From the NCBI RefSeq assembly GCF_964218355.1, contig NZ_CAXPMC010000007.1, forward strand, positions 91,694-155,693: a stretch of DNA of 64,000 nucleotides, given 5' to 3'. The stretch's first letter is position 1; every line of letters starts with the position of its first letter. Positions 60,543 to 64,000 of this stretch are shown here, in pieces. The DNA is from Ferrovibrio sp964218355 (GTDB taxonomy: Bacteria > Pseudomonadota > Alphaproteobacteria > Ferrovibrionales > Ferrovibrionaceae). A program made the translations under genes and the position numbers. Below the pieces are notes generated by a model. The model was not told the DNA's origin. It saw only the letters and a program-made list of their open reading frames with translations, and did not search any database.

Positions 60543-62090
60543 ATGAATGGGGCCGAGAGTCTGGTCCGTACCCTGGTGGCGTCCGGCGTCGATACCTGTT
60601 TCGCCAATCCCGGCACGTCGGAGATGCATTTCGTTGCGGCTCTCGACCATGTTCCCGGGGTGCGCTGCGTGCTCGGCCTGTTCGAGGGGGTGGTCACCGG
60701 CGCCGCCGATGGCTACTGGCGCATGACTCACCGGCCGGCGGCCACGTTGCTGCATCTTGGTCCGGGTCTCGCCAACGGCCTTGCCAACCTGCACAACGCC
60801 CGCAAGGCCGGTTCCGGCATTGTCAATGTGGTGGGCGAACATGCCACCTATCATCTGCAATACGATGCGCCGCTGACGTCCGATATCGACGGCATTGCCC
60901 AGCCGGTTTCGGCATGGCTCGGTCGCGCCCGGGCGGCGCATGACGTGCCGAAACTGGGGGCCGAGGCGGTGGCGGTGGCGCGCAGCGGCTCCGGCCGCAT
61001 CGCCACCATGGTGCTGCCGGCGGATACCGCCTGGACCGAGGTGACCGGGCCGGCGCCGGTCCTGCCGGTGCCTGCACGCGCGAAGGTGGACGACAGCGCG
61101 ATCCTTGCGGCGGCAACGGCCCTGAAAAAAGCCGGCCCGCGCGGCATGCTGGTGCTGGGCGGCCATGCGCTGCTGCGGCCCTGTCTGCTGGTGGCGGCAC
61201 GCATCGCCGCGGCGACCGGTTGCCGGCTGTCCAATCCCGGTGCCAGCGCGCGCATGGAGCGCGGCGGCGGCCTGCCGCATGTCGGCCGGGTGCCGTATAT
61301 CCTGCAGCAGGCATTGTCCTACCTGAAGGACACGGACGAGATGGTGCTGGTGGGCGCCCGCCGGCCGGTCGCCTTTTTCGCCTATCCCGGCCAGCCGAGC
61401 CTGCTGACCCCTGACAGCTGCCATGTCACGCCGGTGGCCGATGTCGATGACGATCTGCTGGACGCGCTGGAACGTCTGGCCGATGCGGTGAAGGCTCCGA
61501 AGACGGTGCCGGCGGCACCGGCCCTGCCCAAGCCCGCTTTACCCGGCGGCGCGCCGAGTTTCGAGAAGATCGCCGCTGCCATTGCCGCCCTGCTTCCCGA
61601 TCATGCCATCGTGCTGGATGAGTCGCTGACCTCCGGTCGCGGCATTTTTGCCGCCAGCGAGGCATCCGGTCCGCATGACTGGCTGCAGAATATGGGCGGC
61701 TCGATCGGCTACAGCCTGCCGATGGCGGTGGGGACGGCGATTGCCTGTCCGGATCGCAAGGTGATCGCACTGACTGGTGATGGCAGCGCCTTCTACACCC
61801 TGCAGGCCCTGTGGACGATGGCCCGTGAGAAGCTGGACGTGACGGTCGTGATATTCGCCAACCGCTCATACAACATCCTGCGCGGTGAACTCGCGAATGT
61901 CGGGGCGGCCAATCCGGGGCCGCGCGCCATCGACATGCTGACCCTCGACCGTCCGGATCCGGACTGGGTGGCGCTGGCCAGGGGGCACGGCGTGGCGGGC
62001 ATCCGGGTTGAGGATATGGACGGCTTTGTCACTGCCTTTGCCGACTCGGTACAGGAAAAAGGTCCGCGGCTGATCGAACTGGTGCTGTGA
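60543..62090 (+). CDS. Thiamine-diphosphate enzyme, acetolactate synthase large-subunit-like
   Basis: A 515-residue ThDP-dependent enzyme. It has the catalytic Glu in GLFEGVVTGAADGY (near residue 45), an N-terminal CFANPGTSEMHFVAAL, and the cofactor motif GDGSAFYTLQALWTMARE with NRSYNIL about 30 residues later. It is shorter than biosynthetic IlvB and has no small-subunit gene nearby, so it may be a decarboxylase or 2-hydroxyacyl-CoA lyase rather than true acetolactate synthase. AAGGAGG precedes ATG 60543. It lies between chemotaxis genes, with no evident link to them. Confidence 0.82.
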   Translation: MNGAESLVRTLVASGVDTCFANPGTSEMHFVAALDHVPGVRCVLGLFEGVVTGAADGYWRMTHRPAATLLHLGPGLANGLANLHNARKAGSGIVNVVGEHATYHLQYDAPLTSDIDGIAQPVSAWLGRARAAHDVPKLGAEAVAVARSGSGRIATMVLPADTAWTEVTGPAPVLPVPARAKVDDSAILAAATALKKAGPRGMLVLGGHALLRPCLLVAARIAAATGCRLSNPGASARMERGGGLPHVGRVPYILQQALSYLKDTDEMVLVGARRPVAFFAYPGQPSLLTPDSCHVTPVADVDDDLLDALERLADAVKAPKTVPAAPALPKPALPGGAPSFEKIAAAIAALLPDHAIVLDESLTSGRGIFAASEASGPHDWLQNMGGSIGYSLPMAVGTAIACPDRKVIALTGDGSAFYTLQALWTMAREKLDVTVVIFANRSYNILRGELANVGAANPGPRAIDMLTLDRPDPDWVALARGHGVAGIRVEDMDGFVTAFADSVQEKGPRLIELVL

Positions 62091-62306
62091 GCCGGCCGGA
62101 CCTGTGGTTAATGCACCGATTCTGTTTGCAGAAAGGCCGGAAATCGGGTTTTATTCAAGGGCTTCCTGAAGCATCGAGACGGGTTATGTCCGGTGCCGGC
62201 CCGACCGCCGAAGGGGCCACTGCCAACTCGAAACCCATCCCATCCGGGCCAGCGCCGCCCAGTGTTCCCGGGGCGGCGCCGCGGATAGCGTCGAAAGCAG
62301 AAAGCC

Positions 62307-62849
62307 ATGACCACTCCAGCCACCATCCCGACCGCCGGTGACGAGAAACTGCCGCAGGCGGCAAAACAGTCGGGCCAGGCCCTGCAGACGGCAGGCCGGC
62401 ACACGACCCAGGAGATTCTCACCTTCACCATCGGCAAGGAGGCCTACGGGCTGGATCTGCTGACGGTGCGGGAAATCCGCGCCTGGACCGACGTCACCCC
62501 GCTGCCCAACACGCCGCCCTTCGTGCGCGGCGTGATCAACCTGCGCGGCGCCGTGGTGCCGATTTTCGATCTGCGGGTGCGGCTGGGTGCCGATGCCACC
62601 GAGCCGACCAATGCCAATGTGGTGATCGTCGTCGAGATCGGCGACCAGCTCTGCGGCCTGCTGGTGGATACCGTTTCCGATATTCTGGCCCTGTCCGATG
62701 ATGCCATGCAGCCCGTGCCGGCGACGGCGGCAGATGCCGACCACAATTTCCTCAGCGCCCTGGCGACACATGAAGACCGCATGGTGGCCCTGATCGATGT
62801 GGCGCGCCTGTTCAATCGCGGCGTGCCGCAGGTTTCTGAAGCCGCCTGA
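62307..62849 (+). CDS. cheW: Chemotaxis coupling protein CheW
   Basis: Links chemoreceptors to the kinase CheA. The 180-residue protein has the CheW beta-barrel signature (ILTFTIGKEAYGLDLLTVREIRAW, NTPPFVRGVINLRGAVVPIFDLR, LVDTVSDILALSDD), preceded by a 35-residue flexible N-terminus. It lies 216 bp after the ThDP enzyme and is followed by a terminator-like hairpin, so it may be a single-gene unit serving the adjacent receptors. Confidence 0.95.
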   Translation: MTTPATIPTAGDEKLPQAAKQSGQALQTAGRHTTQEILTFTIGKEAYGLDLLTVREIRAWTDVTPLPNTPPFVRGVINLRGAVVPIFDLRVRLGADATEPTNANVVIVVEIGDQLCGLLVDTVSDILALSDDAMQPVPATAADADHNFLSALATHEDRMVALIDVARLFNRGVPQVSEAA

Positions 62850-62884
62850 CCTCTCGGCAGCTGCCAGCTGCCGCCCTGATCCCC

Positions 62885-62921
62885 ATGGCCGGCCCTGTTG
62901 CGGGGCCGGCCATTTCTGTTT
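62885..62921 (+). terminator. Terminator-like hairpin after cheW
   Basis: Arms ATGGCCGGCCC (62885-62895) and GGGCCGGCCAT (62903-62913) form a perfect 11-bp stem followed by TTCTGTTT, a fair U-rich tail on the plus strand, 36 bp beyond the cheW stop. Confidence 0.78.
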
Positions 62922-62972
62922 CTGCGGGGTCATGTCCGTCTGTATATTTTTTAGAATAAGAACAAGCGAAAA

Positions 62973-63012
62973 CACCACCAAAGATAGCAATCACGGGGTT
63001 GCACTGGTGGTG
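62973..63012. other. Nested inverted repeat in the leader of the second chemoreceptor
   Basis: Arms CACCACCA (62973-62980) and TGGTGGTG (63005-63012) enclose a second short stem GCAA/TTGC (62987-62990, 62999-63002). It sits in an AT-rich stretch about 115 bp before the receptor start. It might be a regulator site or an RNA structure; no known motif is recognised. Confidence 0.45.
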
Positions 63013-63126
63013 GTATCTATCCTTTTGCCGAACACCTTGCGGCTGTGGGATGATAACCCGGCATAAAAAAGCAGGCTGTGCTGCCGGACCCGGTATCGCA
63101 GCAGAACAGTCCGGGAAGGAAACAGG

Positions 63127-64000
63127 ATGTCCATCGCCTCCAATATCAGAATAGCGCCGCGGGTGCTGGCCGTGGTCGCGCTGCTTGCCATTGCATCGGC
63201 GGCCATCGGCTATATGGGTGTGGTCTCGCTGGACCGGTATGAGCGCCAGACCAACCTGATGGTCGATGTCGCCCGCCAGACCCAGTTCGGCGAGCGGCTG
63301 AATGCGCTGGTCTATGCTGTGGTGATGGATTCACGCGGCGTCTACATGTCCGATGATGCCAAGGATGCGAAACGCTTCGCCGACGGCATCAACCGCTTCA
63401 CCGGGCAGATCGACGAACTGATGGCGGAGTGGAGCCGGCTGGTCGGGCCCGATGCGGTAAAGACCGAAGGGGCGCAGAAATTCATCGGGCTGGTCAACGA
63501 CTTCCTCAAGTTCCGGCGCGAAACCGCGCGCCTTGGCGTGGAAGTCGGCCCGCAGGCAGCCAACGAGCAGGGCAACAACGACGCCAATCGCGCCAACCGT
63601 CAGGCGCTCAACCAGGCCATTGTGGCGATCAACAAGCAGAATGCTGAACGGCTGATCGCCGTCAATGATGCACTGACCGGCTATTACAATACCCAGAGGC
63701 CGTTGCTGATCACCATCACGGTGGTGGCGATTGCGGTTTCGGTGATCCTGGCCCTCTATGTCGTGATCATGACGGTGACGCGGCCGATCAGCCGGATCAC
63801 CTCGGTGATGAAAACGCTTGCGCAGGGCGATACCGGCGTGGCCGTCACCGGCAGCGAGCGGCGCGACGAAATTGGCGAGATGGCTGGCGCGGTTCAGGTG
63901 TTCAAGGACAGCATGATTGCGCGTGAGCAGGCGGAGGCGGAGATATCGCAGCAGCGCGAGGATTCCGAGAAGCGCCGCCAGGAGCGCGAGGCGCGCGAGC
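63127..64000 (+). CDS. Methyl-accepting chemotaxis protein, N-terminal part (cut by window edge)
   Basis: The frame starts at ATG 63127 with an AAGGAAAC site and is still open at the right edge (291 codons seen). It shows transmembrane helix 1 (about 13-33), a helical periplasmic domain (FGERLNALVYAVVMDSRGVYMS and downstream helices, about 35-190), transmembrane helix 2 (about 196-218), and a HAMP domain (RPISRITSVMKTLAQGDTGV and DEIGEMAGAVQVFKDSM), ending in a coiled coil rich in Glu/Arg. The periplasmic part resembles four-helix-bundle sensors rather than Cache. The signalling tip lies outside the window. Confidence 0.9.
   Translation, partial: MSIASNIRIAPRVLAVVALLAIASAAIGYMGVVSLDRYERQTNLMVDVARQTQFGERLNALVYAVVMDSRGVYMSDDAKDAKRFADGINRFTGQIDELMAEWSRLVGPDAVKTEGAQKFIGLVNDFLKFRRETARLGVEVGPQAANEQGNNDANRANRQALNQAIVAINKQNAERLIAVNDALTGYYNTQRPLLITITVVAIAVSVILALYVVIMTVTRPISRITSVMKTLAQGDTGVAVTGSERRDEIGEMAGAVQVFKDSMIAREQAEAEISQQREDSEKRRQEREARE

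Overview
This window is about 64 kb of a GC-rich chromosome from an alphaproteobacterium, most plausibly a Rhodospirillales-like free-living heterotroph. The evidence for that placement is a linked mcd-ccr-ecm set of the ethylmalonyl-CoA pathway, a sigma-54-type flagellar promoter, Bug/TctB/TctA transporters, and large sensory proteins. Genus cannot be fixed from this stretch. There are no rRNA genes, IS elements, prophage or CRISPR arrays, and one tRNA gene, tRNA-Ser(CGA). Almost everything is intact coding sequence; the first gene (C-terminal tail only) and the last gene (chemoreceptor N-terminal half) are cut by the window edges.

Layout. 0.3-6 kb holds malate dehydrogenase, two small membrane proteins, a translationally coupled lipoprotein / M48 protease / lipoprotein trio, and biotin synthase. 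6-15 kb holds a LuxR-type response regulator facing a 1283-residue transporter-fused hybrid kinase, then MtgA, malonyl-CoA synthetase and a Cache-GGDEF cyclase, ending in a short-period repeat patch. 15.1-22.4 kb is an accessory catabolic island: IclR regulator, NTF2-like enzyme, maleylacetate reductase, hydroxyquinol 1,2-dioxygenase, a tripartite tricarboxylate-type transporter and an FMN reductase. Each of its two control regions carries a pair of 16-bp palindromes spaced exactly 18 bp apart. I consider this the best candidate for a new, self-contained regulated system.

22.5-30.7 kb holds a membrane protein, tRNA-Ser, a DHH phosphoesterase, a CBS protein, molybdopterin genes (mobA, mobB, moeA), a Kef-type antiporter and Fe superoxide dismutase. 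30.7-35.2 kb holds a degenerate GGDEF/EAL-like protein, hisI, two Fe-S assembly genes and cysS. 35.2-39.2 kb is flgE-flgK-flgL behind a consensus sigma-54 promoter. 39.3-43 kb holds a cobalamin adenosyltransferase, a small membrane protein, an AraC regulator, an AlaX-like editing protein and an EamA exporter.

43.1-48.6 kb encodes three consecutive-pathway enzymes of acetyl-CoA assimilation (Ccr, Ecm, Mcd). Ecm needs adenosylcobalamin, which the adenosyltransferase at 39.4 kb could supply. 48.6-51 kb holds a kinase/P-loop fusion and two orphan small proteins. 51.2-55.9 kb is the glycine cleavage operon gcvT-gcvH-gcvPA-gcvPB behind a tandem glycine riboswitch. 56-57.7 kb holds an Mpo1-like protein and a cyclase-family protein. 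57.9-64 kb holds a stand-alone periplasmic Cache-like protein, a chemoreceptor, a ThDP enzyme, CheW and a second chemoreceptor.
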